The position numbers were made by a program, and so were the translations under genes. Source: Triplophysa rosa (taxonomy: Eukaryota > Chordata > Actinopteri > Cypriniformes > Nemacheilidae). Taken from it: a stretch of 64,000 bases of DNA. The DNA is taken from contig NC_079913.1 of the NCBI RefSeq assembly GCF_024868665.1, forward strand, positions 8,002,879 through 8,066,878. Direction: 5' to 3'. Within the stretch, counting starts at the first letter, position 1; every line of letters starts with the position of its first letter. Shown one piece after another: positions 46,621 to 58,839 of this stretch. The notes beneath the pieces were generated by a model, which worked only from the letters and a program-made list of their open reading frames with translations, did not search any database and was not told the DNA's origin.

Positions 46621-47246
46621 GTAATCCTGCACAAAAAGATGTGTGATCCTGTGTTTATATACATACAGTACATTGTAAAACAAATACCACAATTTTTCAC
46701 ATAACATGACATGTTTTTAATGTTTTTCTAGTAAATTTGCAGTCTTTTCTGTAATTTGACGTTTTTTTACCGTATTTCAAAAATGCATGACAATCTGTTT
46801 TTTTTACAGTGTACACTTTAGTCGTGACATTATACACATTAGATATTCTATGCAAATTATTATTTTTTTAATATTGCCCATTTGTGAGCGTTCTGGAGGT
46901 CAAGCGACGCATGAACTGCACTGAACTCCCCATGCAAGTGCCTTTCCAAATACACCTGTCCATTACGTACAACTCACCACTTTGGTGAATCCCACAGCCC
47001 TCTCAGTGCTAGCTCAATTCATAAACAATCTCTCAGATTTGAGATGGCAGTGAGATAATGAAAACAAATGGTACGATGTCCTGATCACAGGTACGAGCGG
47101 GGACTTATGGATGGGTGGCGGTGGCTGTGACGGGTAAGTGTGTGTGTGAGAGAATGATTGTAAAAGCAATGGATCTCACTACAGACTGAATCAATCTGCT
47201 ATCCTGCCACAGGGACACCTCGGCTTAATGATAACAGACACATATG

Positions 47247-47268
47247 CGCACACACACACACACACACA
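47247..47268. repeat. (CA)n microsatellite, short
   Basis: About eleven CA units. Confidence 0.9.
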
Positions 47269-47689
47269 AGATGAAGATGTGGCGATTAGAGGGCCTGACA
47301 TGGAACGATGTGACACAAAGAACAGATGCTAAACTGCTCAGTGGTCCATCTCGGAGTATGACAACTATTACCTCTACTGTGAATCAGTGTGTGTTTGGGT
47401 GTGTGTGAGGAGATTTTACACCTCCTCACTTGAAATAGCCCGAGTGGCGAAGCAGCGGTCATTACGGTAAACGAGACTGACATACGCACATCTGTGCTCG
47501 AACATCAGACCGTGACCTGCTACAATCGCAGAGTCAAGCGCGGGTACGTGCGTACGTGAACCGCCACGAGTCCGTCAGCATATCAATGTGCGCTAGGGGT
47601 CCGGGGCCGAAGGAAGATACTGTTATTTTAGAGAAAGGACGCGACGTGTCAGAGCGCATTAGACGGGGGTGGCTTGGGCTGAGCGCCGT

Positions 47690-47960
47690 CCCTCTGACAG
47701 GCAGCACAGGAGACATGGCATAATGAGGCAGGGCAGGGGCGCCTCTCTCCAGCTCGCGCCACTCAATTACCCAGCAGGCTTTTAGTGCCAGCGTGCTCCA
47801 CTACAGCTAAATTACCCAGGGCCCTGTCTCCACTTAGAGCCCAGCCACTGTTTGAACGGGTGGCTTTGTGACTGCCCGCACACACACTGGCTACTAAAAG
47901 GGTAATAAGGTCATTTGAATGCTGGAGCCATTAGGCTAATGCCACTCAAACGCACAAGTG
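47690..47960. promoter_or_regulatory. Candidate conserved non-coding element
   Basis: This repeat-free block has GGCATAATGAGGCAGGGC, CACTCAATTACCCAGCAGG, CAGCTAAATTACCCAGGGC, AAAGGGTAATAAGGTCATTT and GAGCCATTAGGCTAATGCCA. The word AATTACCCAG occurs twice 50 bp apart, each with homeodomain core ATTA. Confidence 0.4.
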
Positions 47961-49023
47961 TAAGGACGGCGAGAGAGAGGGCGAGAGATCTTTTAGATGT
48001 AAGAGTGTCTTGTGTTTAGTTTTGTCAAGCGGTACGATTTGGGCGAGCAGCGTTTAAATCGCAAGGGAGTGGTCTGCAGCGGATCGCAGATACATTACTG
48101 TTTGATTAGGTTGTGACGTAGGCTGATGATGTAACAGTGATGTTAATGCTAACGTAACAAATGAGCTCTGGGTGAAAGAACGGCGTTCAGTGCCCGGCGT
48201 CGGGCGTAAACCGCAGTTGTGATTAGCTTGCACGCTTATACACACACTTGCACACAAACACCGCCACGGTCTCTGTCCATCAGAGGAGGCCCTTAGCGAG
48301 ACAGAGAGACTTCAGCCAGCTCTATTTAGTTCTGTTTATCACAGGGTAAACAGATCAAGCACAAGCCAGAAGTGCTCATGCGAATTCTCCAATGGTCACA
48401 CAAGCGACCAAAAACACACGGGCACAAATCCAATAAACAGTTTATTATTATATTAAATGTTTAGCTGCAAAAGTATATTACTCGTGAAACACCACATATC
48501 TGTATATATAAGGAACCGCCATACTTGTGAACCACCATACATTGTCGCCTTGGAATTAGATAGAACAAGGTTCTATCGGATTTGTCAAAATTGAGTTATT
48601 CACATATTCTTATTCTGTGACGTATATACATTATGTCATGTTTGTCTTTACGTTGTATACATTTTGGGACTTCAATTTTTTGAAAACTAAAAGGCTGAAG
48701 CTCAATATCTCAAAATTGCTGAGAATGCAGAGAGAACCTTATATGTTAATAATTAGCCATATTTACTTCTTTGTAAGAAAATTATTACTTAAATTACAGA
48801 ATGCACTTTATTTGCACGCAACTCCTTTTATGCGTACTCTGAATTTATCGGAAGGGAGACGATGAAGCAGATGTAAAGTTAACTTTCTTCTATTGCTTCT
48901 GCTGGATGAATGGATGTTTTTGTCCGCACGCAGGTTAAAATTGCAAGAAACGAGAGCTTAAATGACATGCGCAGCTTAAAGAGAACATCGGTTGTAAAAT
49001 TCCTGTACCCATGCTACATTTTT

Positions 49024-49211
49024 TTATTTAAGATTTATTTTTGCCGTTTTTTGCCTTTATTTATAGTACAGTACAATGAGAGGACAGGAAACGAAGTGGG
49101 TGGGGGGGGGGGATTGGGAAAGGACCACGAGCCGGGACTCGAACTCGGGTCCCCCGGAGCACAACAGCGCCATATGTCGGCGCACTAACCACAAGGCTAT
49201 CGGCTCCGACG
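49024..49211 (-). mobile_element. Complete tRNA-derived SINE with 17-bp target duplication
   Basis: On the minus strand the head reads GTCGGAGCCGATAGCCTTGT then GGTTAGTGCGCC, which includes an A-box (TAGCCTTGTGGTTAG). GACCCGAGTTCGAGTCCCGG is an intact polymerase III B-box. The body continues through a C-rich tract (poly-G on the plus strand, near 49102) to TTTCCTGTCCTCTCATTG and an A-rich tail. The flanks carry an exact 17-bp duplication ACCCATGCTACATTTTT (49007-49023 and 49212-49228), the mark of LINE-driven insertion. Both the duplication and the promoter boxes are intact, so this is a fairly young copy. Confidence 0.95.
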
Positions 49212-49228
49212 ACCCATGCTACATTTTT

Positions 49229-50439
49229 AACAAAAAGTTGCCTGTGAGTTAACAGTAATTTGCGGACTCCTTACAATTCCACCGAGGACCCCCGGTTGAA
49301 GACCCATGGTCTAAACTGTTATCTACTCAAGCAAAGCAGTTACTGGCACAAACTTAACGAACAATCCAATACATTGTGTCATTACAGTCTTTTGAGCTTA
49401 ATTAAGCAAAATTCCCCCCAAGTGGCCATTGGCGCATGAGTTCCCTAAAGATGAAATTACATTATTTGAGTAAAGGTATAAATAACTTAGGAATTACACA
49501 TTTCAAAACTTGCATTTCTGACATCACAAATCAACATGCTTTGCATAGGTTTCAATCCCGTTTGTTTTGCGAACCCGTCACAATGTAACGCAGGCTTGCG
49601 CAAAGAGAACGTAACTGAAGGATGGGTCACCGCAAACTATATTGGACCTGACAGCAAACCAATACGACATGAATGATGTATGATATGACCCCTTCAAATG
49701 TCATACTTCATTCAAATAAGTCAATGCCTGCTTCAATTGTTATATGACAGACTACCGAGTGGTCAAAGAGATGAAAGGGTGTGGAGTAAAAAAAGGCGGA
49801 AATGTGTATGTCTGCTACAGAATGCAGTTGTGTGCATCTCGCACTAAAGTGTGACTGTGTGTGTGTGTGTGCATGTAATAAGAGCTCTGTTAATTAAGTG
49901 GCTGTAGCGCGGTGCTGCTGGCTGGGAATGGATCAAACACAGGCACTGGCCAGCGGGCTCCCCACCGCACGCAGATGAAATGCACTGCAGACTTTAAAGA
50001 CTTCCTGCCATTAGCCTAGACCTCGTCCAATGAGTCGCTCACAACCCAGACCTCCTCTGTTCCGCCACAACAATGAGCACTGTCATAGCTCTGAGACCAA
50101 AAAAGCCGGCGGTAACAAAAGAGCTGGCCTTTTACCACACGCTGAGAAGGAAAGAGAAAGAGAGAACAAAAGTGAATGATTTAATTAATATCCAAATGCT
50201 CCACCTGGGTTGCATTAGTGGACACACATACTTAGCAGCCACCTGACTGAACATGTGTGTGTGTGTATAAGCGTGTGAAGAATGATTGAGGATCAAAGAG
50301 CATATCATCCCGCTCCTCGTCTCGTTCTCTATCCGAAACACTCGCAGCCAATAAAAACAGACTGGTTTCAGTTGCAATGAGATCTACTCAGGGCCACGGT
50401 GGTCAATTATTTACCAACTCCTTACACGCAGACACTTGA
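49229..50439. other. Unique sequence; conserved-looking block at 49880-50110
   Basis: No gene is supported. 49880-50110 (AGAGCTCTGTTAATTAAGTG, CTTCCTGCCATTAGCCTAG, CAACAATGAGCACTGTCATA) is repeat-free, with homeodomain and SOX-type (ACAATG) cores. 49855-49872 is a short GT repeat. Confidence 0.4.
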
Positions 50440-50860
50440 AAGCTTGAAGGCTCGCGCTATTCCGTTTCTTAACGCGATTTAACGTACCCGTTACACGGAC
50501 ACAGATCTGCGTTTTATAAGTCGAGTGCGGTCTGTGCCGCTGTCACTTTGGGTCTGCGTCAAACCGACCGCCGCGGTTCTGTCTCTCACCCTTATGCTTC
50601 GCGCTAGCGCTGCGTGTCCACGCTCGAGTGATCTTCCTTTGGAAACAAAAGACGTTACGAAAAAAGACAGTGCTATTCTTGACAGGCGTAGGAATGCGAA
50701 TTAATCTGATTAGAAAGAGACGATTAAATCCATGATGGGGGTTCATATTGCCAAGCGCTCTGGTCGTGGCATCCGCTGGCAGAGCGAACGCTTCAGATGA
50801 GACACGAACTGACGTTCGATGACCAAATCAGGCCTTCGAGTCTCGGCTCTTGTTTGACAG
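50440..50860. promoter_or_regulatory. CpG-dense block, possible island or ultra-conserved element
   Basis: About 420 bp have a CpG density clearly above the surroundings (GACCGCCGCGGTTC, GCTTCGCGCTAGCGCTGCG, CCACGCTCGAGTG). They also contain TGCGAATTAATCTGATTAG, a pair of homeodomain cores. There is no convincing frame: the 67-codon minus-strand frame has no domain. It could be a promoter, an unmethylated enhancer or part of an old transposon. Confidence 0.35.
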
Positions 50861-51457
50861 GTCCTTAAAAGAATTGCTTTGCTATTTACCTTCATCTCTA
50901 ACGTGGAAGTCTCATTTTATTTCAATGTCTTTACACTATATGTACTATAGTGTCTCACTGTGCCCACCATTAACACACACTCATTTGTCTGCGGTCCACA
51001 CCGTGAGGCTTACGTAGACATAAAAGACGTGCTAAAAGTGAACGGACCACCTACTGCAGATAATAAGTGCTGTTATGCCCAGCACGCCCCCTCGATCTCC
51101 TCTGAATGCCCAGGCACCCATGCTGCCCAGCGACCCAAATGGGAGCCATGGGTCATCTGTCAGAAGAGCCAACAGCGAGAAAGACACGCATATGCCACAC
51201 ATCAGTCACTGCGTGTGTCGTGACAGAAACACATGGACGAGATATTTTCACACACAATACTCATGCAAACACACATGCTCGCTCAAGGAAACGTTTCTCT
51301 GTTTAACTGCATGTTATCAAAACATGTTTACTTGGTTTCAGACGATTCCACGACCGCCTTCTTACGAAGAATTCCTAAGTTGACTTTTTACATGATTTGG
51401 TTGTAATAATGAAGTTAACAAAAAGCAATCTGAGCATTAAAGTTACGGTGAATACAA
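50861..51457. other. Unique sequence with an exon-like plus-strand frame
   Basis: From 51060, after CTACTGCAG, the plus strand reads I-I-S-A-V-M-P-S-T-P-P-R-S-P-L-N and continues open to 51383. The first 45 residues look like disordered protein (S/P/N rich), but there is no clean 5' splice site. See findings. Confidence 0.3.
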
Positions 51458-51664
51458 GCTGTCGGACAAAAACCTCGTATCTCCATTTTTTCCATAAATC
51501 ATTACTATTGGTCACCCTGCATGTCTGTCTGTGAGTTTTGCTACTTTTTTACCAATAAAAAAATATCGAAAAGTCTTTAAAAACGCAATGTTTCTTTTTT
51601 TAATCATTTTTTTGATTTCCTGTAAAGTGGCAGTTTAGGAGATACGAGCTTTTAGTCTGACAGC
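51458..51664. mobile_element. 207-bp MITE (GCTGTCRGAC ends)
   Basis: The left end is GCTGTCGGACAAAAACCTCG followed by TATCTCC. The right end in reverse complement is GCTGTCAGACTAAAAGCTCG followed by TATCTCC: 23 of 27 bases match. The interior is T-rich with no protein. The flanks share AATAC, but no exact duplication is clear. Confidence 0.85.
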
Positions 51665-53317
51665 AACAATACAGTACATAGGTGGCCCATATATACCTCA
51701 AACTCTTACATCTGTACAGGCTCTGATCTCTCATTTTCTTTCACTCTATTCTTGATTGTCCACTTGTTCTCCAAATCGATGCATATTACTGCTCTCCTAT
51801 AGCGAGTGCATTATGACACACTGCGGCTGGTCCATGGACTCTCACAATTCAGCTCACACTGAGCAGCAGGAAGAGCTTTCATTAAAACCTCGCCGACTAC
51901 TCTTAAGTACAAAGCGCTGCTGTTATTCTGGGCATATCTGCCCTGCTTGCTGGCAGCTGCGACCAGAAAGGTCAAGAACAAAAGGGACGGTACAATCTCC
52001 AGAGAATAGTTAAATAAAGACAATATGAAGAGGAAGAGAGAAGGAGATAAGATGACTGTGTGGGAAACTCAGGGTCTTCCATTATGGGCAAAGACCAGAT
52101 GTGGCACATACCGTATATCGCAAAGGCACGTCCCACGTGTCCATTTGCAGGCAACATCCTTGGTTGTGGGGCGTCCATTGGGATTGAGTAGTGGGGCTCA
52201 GCTGAGAACATTGATAAGATACTTAGAATCGGCACATCTATTAACATACGATGAACTGTGTAGGGGGGATGAGTATCATAGCCGTGCAAAAAGTTCTGAA
52301 AGAAACTCAATTACAAGTAGGAGCAAAGGCCAAGTCTAGCTTAGACTCATGGTCCCAGTGAGCTTATTGTTTTTCCTTAAAAACATGCGTTTTAAGTACA
52401 CCAACTCAATTGCGCGAGAGAACGTCTGCGGTATAATAGAAGACCTTGTGCACGGTGACTTTCCTGTTAGATTTAATCATAAAACCGGAAAAAGAACAAA
52501 AGTGTAGATCTTCCTCACTTAAGCATCCTGGCTGTTGGAGCCTTGGCTCACATATGCCCAGCTCAAGGCTAGTGGCTTTTACCTACATCATATAAACATG
52601 TCAGGACAACCGCTTCAGAGTGAAGAGAAAAAAGTAATAGAAGTAGGAATGGGAGAAAATTATGACCAACAGTCTGTTAACAAAAGCTTTCACAACTAGA
52701 CTAATGGATTTTTTAAACGTATATAACAAGTTGTTTTCATTATGCATTAATAAATAAAAAAGACAGCCGTGACCCGACTCATCCAACAGCACATCATCTA
52801 AGTTGCAAGAAAACATTTCAAGAGAAGTTTAAAGAGAAAAAAAGCTCTTGTGTTTACCAGAATGGCATGATGGGGAACAAAAACAACACAGACTGAGATT
52901 GAAAGACTTGTAATTAAAAAAGTGTCCATATGTAGAACAGCAGTGATTATCTTGTTTGCCTGCTTGTAGGTTCACGAACAAGACAAGCAGTTTAGCGAGT
53001 CAATCTCCGGGGCTTGTTTGAATTGAGAGGCAAAACACAGTGATTTCACAGACAGAGATTTAGAAATGGTTGACCCGGTTAACTCTGGGAGGAGTATTAG
53101 CACTGAGAAGATTGAAATTCAGTTCGAGGCTGACTTCAAAATATATCTAAACTTCAGAGTTTCAGAGAATTCGTTTTTTTCTGTGCTTACATTTGTACAC
53201 CAATGTATGAATTTTAGCGCACTGGATAACAAAATACAACCCTAAGTATCTGCAAACAAATGAGGCTAAAATATATAATACTTTCAACAACAGGTCACAA
53301 AGTCATTTTTAGTGGAT
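51665..53317. other. Unique non-coding sequence
   Basis: No gene is supported. Frames of 104-112 codons on opposite strands at 51972-52339 cancel each other, and neither has a domain. Confidence 0.5.
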
Positions 53318-53566
53318 TTAGGGATAGTTCACCCAAAAATGACAATTCTGTCATTATTTACTCGCCCTCTTGTCATTTCAAACCTGTATGACTTTCTTTC
53401 TTTCGTATTCTATATAATATAAGTCAATGGGTACCGCCGTTGTTCGGTAACCTATATTGTTCAAAATATTTTCTTTTGTGATCTGTAGAAGAAAAAAAGT
53501 CACACAGGTTTGAAATGACAAGAGGGTGAGTAAATAATGGCATTTTTGGCTGTTCTATCCCTTTAA
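53318..53566. mobile_element. Family A foldback MITE
   Basis: The ends are TTTAGGGATAGTTCACCC and GGCTGTTCTATCCCTTTAA. The arms match through AATTCTGTCATTATTTACTC and GGGTGAGTAAATAATGGCAT, and the centre holds AAGTCAATGGGTACCGCCGT. Some of the left arm's interior is deleted. Confidence 0.92.
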
Positions 53567-56500
53567 GTGTGGCTTAAGTGTACATTTTTGTGATCACATA
53601 CGCTAATGCTGTATATGAATGCATTCATACACCTCTTCAAAGTGCCTCTGCACTGCCATGTGAACAAATAAATCACTTCACTTTTCTTAGCGCAAAACCG
53701 CATTTCTGTCACTTCTCTGCTTTAAAGGTAGACAGCTGTTTTTCTTTTTACCATTAGCAACGTTCAACAGCAAATGATTACCTTCCAAAGCCCTTCACTT
53801 CCAGTCATTGTGTGTCTAAGGCCTCATGCCATGAAAATAGAGCCCCTTTCTCTTTGCTCCATACAGAATGACATATTTCCTCTGATTAAGACCCCCCAGA
53901 AACACTTTGCTGCATATTCTCAACTTGTCACTGTAATGCACCTCTGTGACGCCAATGACGGAAATCATAATCTTTCAGTTAAATGTAGCCATCCATCAAA
54001 AGAGCCTTTACATACACAAGGCTAATGATTGTTGTTTTCATTTGAAGTATTATGATTTCCCATTTACAGCTAGTCTCTTTACATAAATAGAGAAATACAA
54101 ATGCAATAACGTTTCCATTAAAAATAAAATAATGCGTACATCTATCGGAAAGCTGCAATTACATTAACTCCCTCAAATTAAAAAAAAAAGTTTTTTCAAA
54201 AGTTCGTTCAAGTTCTTGATTCCATAAGAATGTGATGCATTCCTCAATAAAACCGGAAATTCAATGCATTCCGTGTTGCTTTTTCCTAATTGTTTATTAT
54301 TATTTGCTAGAATTCCCATAATCAATAAAAAAAATCAAGGCTGAAGTATACTATGAAAGCAAATAGTTTTTCTTACAAATAACACACACTGATCATGCAC
54401 AATAAAGAATGTGAATTATGATAGCAATGATCAGTAACCCCTATACATCCTCTAAAAACTAGAACAAAAAACAATCAAGGATCGTTCACTTTTTTTGAGG
54501 GAAAAGGATTCTGTTGAGGCATTACCACAATGCGATGCCTCTGACAATCTCACAAAAGTGTGTTAAAAATAATAATACAAATAGAATTGTTAATACTGTG
54601 CAATATTTTGTTACGTGTAAATAGATTTAAGGCTGGTAATATTTCAATGACCTCACTATTGGCTGATGTTGGGAAAAAGTCCATTTTGGACCCCTGAGTG
54701 TAAATTCTTAAAAGTTTGCTTAAGTCTTATCTACATGCAACAGATGCCTTTAGTCGGTTTGATCTACCTTAAAACCACCTGCAAACACAACGATAAGGTG
54801 TTTAGGAAAAAAACTTTCTGACTAAGCATTTCATTTACAAAGTTTTAGGTATAAGCAAAGCATGTTGGATTTCTCAGTCATGAAAACATTAAGCTAAATA
54901 GCGAACTCCTAAAAAGACTATCTCTCGATCCATCTGTCTCTCCCTCTCTCCTTCATGCTACCAAATTCTTTACCCTTCGTTCTCTCTCTCACTTCCCTTC
55001 TCCTAACAGGACATTTGCTCTCACATACAGGCGGCAATGCACTTCCTCGCAAGGGCACGGAGAGGTGTGAGAGACTAAAGCTCTTCGAAACAGAGAAAAA
55101 GAGGGACTGTGAGCACCCAAGGCATTCTGTTTGTACCCAGTGTCATGGTTTGCTTCCTCTTAGGCTTAATTTAGTCTTCACACACATGCTTGCATTTAGA
55201 TAGTAGCAACACATAGGATAGAAACACTTTTATCCAACATACGGCCCCGAGCCTCACGCACAACACGCAGGTAGCACTCTTCTGATGTCCGAATCGCTCG
55301 TATCCGAGTGGCGATGGGGCATATGGGGCAGACATTGCACAGACGTCGCACAGACGTTGCGTGGACGTTGCTGAATGAGTTCCCCTATCATGGTGTTGTT
55401 ATACAGCGTGATAACAGCATGGCAGTTCACACAATCACTGTGTTTATTAATGAGGCCCTCTTGAACAGGCCCTCGTGACCCGCTGACACATCAGAAACAC
55501 CAGAAATCTATCCGCCAAAAATACGAATGTCATGGTTTTACCGTTAACTTCTAAAGACGTCTGTTTGTGGGCCCCCCCAATGCCCATTCATGCTATCTCT
55601 ACCGCATGTAGACACACCATTCATCACCTAAAACCGCACAGAGAAGATGTGGTCTTCACAAACACATTTATTTCCAGTCCCAACCAACTACGATGATACG
55701 ACATCATCAAGCACTAGTCTTCTTCCGCTGTGTGACAGCACACGCACGGCTCAAGTGTTCCAGGTAATAGAGGGATGATCTGTATGATAAACGCAGTTCG
55801 CAGGTGCTCGAAAATGCTTTGTACTCATTCATGCACACAAACACACACAATGGCATCAGGAGGGAGTCAAATATCTCCCTTAGAAGTACTATCAGGTTCT
55901 CATCATACTCCTTCATTCTCCGTTCTCTAAAGAGGCCTTTAAATAGGTCCATCACAGCTTCATAACCATCTACCTCTCCCACGACAAAAACAATCACTTC
56001 TCGAAAATACCCGTGTTCACAATCCTCTGCACACATATGCATGCACGCAGGAAGTTGCGTTGCCATCCAGGTTGCCGGACAACGTGTATTGTGCACGTGT
56101 GTATGCATGTTCTCCAGTGAGCGGATCCGGAGGGGAGCCGAGCAGGGGGCGGAGCTAAAAGGACCATCAAACAGTCCATCCACAGTGGAGCTCATTACAG
56201 CTTGTACCATTCTCTCTCAATCTCACACAGGCCAAATCACTCCTGAAACCTCAGTTACCATATTCTTGTCTCACACACTTTTAAAAAAGACACATCACAA
56301 GTAAACAAAGCCTGAGTCTGAGCACTAATTAAATAGATGAGCTGTATTAACATAACCTGAATGCCCCGGCCAATTCCACCCCCCTGTGTTGCATCCTAAC
56401 ACACACACATATTTTTTTTGTTATGATCCGACCAGCGAGCGCCAATTGTTGGCCGGTGTAATTACCATTAGACCACGGCGGCTGGCTCTTTGATATGGTA

Positions 56501-57240
56501 ATGAAGCTACAACCCCCCCAACCGCTGCCACCCCCCAACACACTCCTCTTGTCTGACAATCTACCGAACATGAATTTCAAACAGTCTCCTCAGCACCTAA
56601 CACGAGGGGCTGAGATGTTCCGATGACCCACAATGCACTGGGGTGAAGGGGGATTCACCAGAGGGAGGTGAGCGCCGGATAGCGCGGGCGGATGACGTTT
56701 TTCGAACAGGCAGCGGGGGATAAAGACGTGTTCAAATGACAGGTTTACAGCTTCTGGATTGGATAGGTCGGGCTGAAGAAAAAGATGTCACCTATGTTGT
56801 CAAATCCAGGGTCACACCCCATTGAAGTCCCCCACCCCTGCTGTGTATTTGTGGTTGAATTGCACATCATTTGACAGAAATTTTGTGACACTGTGATAAT
56901 GAATTTGACTGAAACCTGCACATTCAACCTTTCCATTGAGTGATACAACCATTTGATAAAAAATGTACATATACAAAAACAAATAACAACCTTATCTAAA
57001 TAAGCCAAAAATCCATTCGTTCAATAATAAGCTAAACTACATTTTTATTACTAATTAAAATAAACCATTTATTATTATTTGCTGTGCAGTTGCTAATGTG
57101 TTCTGAATGGTTTCTAGGGTGTTACTTAATAATCCAGGTCAAAAGAGGGATGGGCCCATAGTCTCAAAAGTTTTCCAGATCATAAATATGTTTTGGTCAG
57201 TATTTAAATGTAGTTCTGTTGGATATTTTAACCTATTCTA
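53567..57240. other. Long unique stretch without a supported gene
   Basis: 54180-54620 is A/T-leaning. 54960-55203 has a strong 3' splice-site lookalike followed by an open frame (see findings). 55329-55372 is a minisatellite (listed). A 167-codon minus-strand frame at 55707-56210 has no domain that I recognise. 56420-56720 is repeat-free with GTGTAATTACCATTAGACCA and GATATGGTAATGAAGC, a regulatory-looking block. Confidence 0.45.
55329..55372 (+). repeat. 11-bp minisatellite, four units, GACGT-rich
   Basis: CAGACATTGCA, CAGACGTCGCA, CAGACGTTGCG and TGGACGTTGCT follow one another without gaps. Three units contain GACGT, the core of CREB/ATF-type sites, and one contains the full palindrome GACGTC. 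Confidence 0.85.
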
Positions 57241-57447
57241 TAGTTCACTAAAATAAGATATTTTGAGAAATGTCTCAGTGGTTTTGTGTCTATACAATGC
57301 AAGTCAAAAAGGACGAATGACGTTTGGGTGCCAACGTTCTTCAAAATATCTTCTTTTGTATTCTGCAGAAGAGAGAAAGTCATACAGGTTCCATGCATGA
57401 GAGCGAATAAATAAAAGAATTCTCATTTTTGTGTAAACCAGCCTTAT
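57241..57447. mobile_element. Family A foldback MITE, both ends eroded
   Basis: AAGATATTTTGAGAAATGTC, TTCTTCAAAATATCTTCTTT and GAGAAAGTCATACAGGTTCC are inner family A segments in the right order. The termini are reduced to TAGTTCACTAAAA and TCATTTTTGTGTAAACC. Confidence 0.85.
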
Positions 57448-58839
57448 TGGGTTTGTTCATATTCCTAAGAGTAAATATGAGGAAGTGATACTTGCCTTTA
57501 CACACAGCAACATCTGAGTTAATAGCAATCAACGTCGTACGGTTTTGATCAAATTTCATTCTCATTTCACAAGACTCATGCAGGAACGAACGGCCCTTAC
57601 ACACGTATACTGTACACAAACAAACGGAGACACACACACAAACAAAAACACATACACACGGCAGAGGGAGGCAGGGCATATCAGAGGGGAGTCCAGATGG
57701 ACGAAGAGAGCCTCAGTGTCCCCACACCCTCACGTGTCATATGTTGTCCCATCTGTACCATCACGGCACGGCCCCCAACCCCAGGAACACACACACGCTC
57801 ATGTATACACACACACATGCATTCCGTGCACCCAAAGCTTTCTGTATGAGACTTAAACTTACAGAAACATGCTAAATAATGTCAGTGTGCCCATTGCAGT
57901 CGGTTGGGTCAGGAAAGTTATAATGGTCAACTAACAACCAAGCAGTTTTATATTGTATGTCTTTACTCTTAAGCTGCTTTGCAACCTTGAATCAAAACCA
58001 AAAGCAGTGTAATTTTACAGGGCATTCGACAAGTCATTCAGGCAACCCCCGGGTGAGTCAATATTAAAAATGTTTTAGTTTTGTACGTCCCTTATTGTAA
58101 GACATGTATTAATTCCCTCTCCCTCTAGTGCGTGCGGATGGTTTGTTCTAGCTCTTAGAGACCTTTAGAGAGTACATCACCCCTGCCCTTCACTTTCAGC
58201 TCTCGGCCTATTTAACACTCCGCTGGAGCTCTCCACGCCACGGCGCTCTATTAAATATGCTCTTTGATACGGGCACACACTCTGTAAATCTAGGAAGCGC
58301 TACTTAGAGGTTAATTCGTTTGCAGCTATTCAATTGTGGACGAGAGCTCTCAATACGTTCGGTTTCAGTGGCTCGGAAACGAAAATGAAGAGAGTCATCG
58401 ACCGAACCTGCTAAAACAACTAAATTAAAACAAACGTTTTTTTCTAGAAACAAAACACCCGTGTAATTAGCACTGAAATGCCTTGGAGGAAGAAACCCTG
58501 AGAGCTGGAAGATATTTGCAGGAGATGTTTAATTTTGCATTGCGTTATTTAGTGAAACTGCACAAAGAATGTTGAGTTTCAAAGAGGTTTCTCAAACACT
58601 TCCTGTGATTTACGCTTGACTCTTTCGGTTTGAGCAAACAGGAAGTCCCGCCCCCAAACTCACAGTATTGGTTGAGCCATGTCAAACCACTTAAATGTTT
58701 AAATATAAAATATAACAATGTTGAAAAGGTGACAGAACTACAGTTTTTACCCTCCTCCAGGACATCAGCCAACCAACGGCTTATAGTCGTCTCTGAATTG
58801 TAAGGCATTGGATGGAAGAAACATTTAAGTATAAAAGTT
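57448..58839. other. Unique sequence; regulatory-looking block 58130-58340
   Basis: No gene is supported. 57600-57820 is CA-rich. 58170-58330 (CTCGGCCTATTTAACACTCC, GCTCTATTAAATATGCTCTT) contains MEF2-like A/T cores in otherwise GC-balanced DNA. Confidence 0.4.

Larger units (their letters stand above)
45408..49023. other. Unique stretch with AT-rich core and regulatory-looking blocks
   Basis: No gene is supported. 46480-46620 is an AT low-complexity tract. 47460-47720 is CpG-rich, with frames on the minus strand that lack any domain. 47690-47960 is a candidate conserved element (listed). 48010-48330 is mixed, with CpG and a GATTAG core. Confidence 0.45.

Noticed and set aside
49150..49211. 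Intact tRNA-like A- and B-boxes suggesting a tRNA gene
   Set aside because: They belong to the head of a SINE with a 17-bp target duplication. There is no tRNA cloverleaf with anticodon arm and acceptor stem closure.
55707..56210. 167-codon minus-strand frame considered as a gene
   Set aside because: I recognise no domain. A plus frame overlaps part of it, and CA/GT-rich patches explain much of the openness. Without homology I leave it uncalled.
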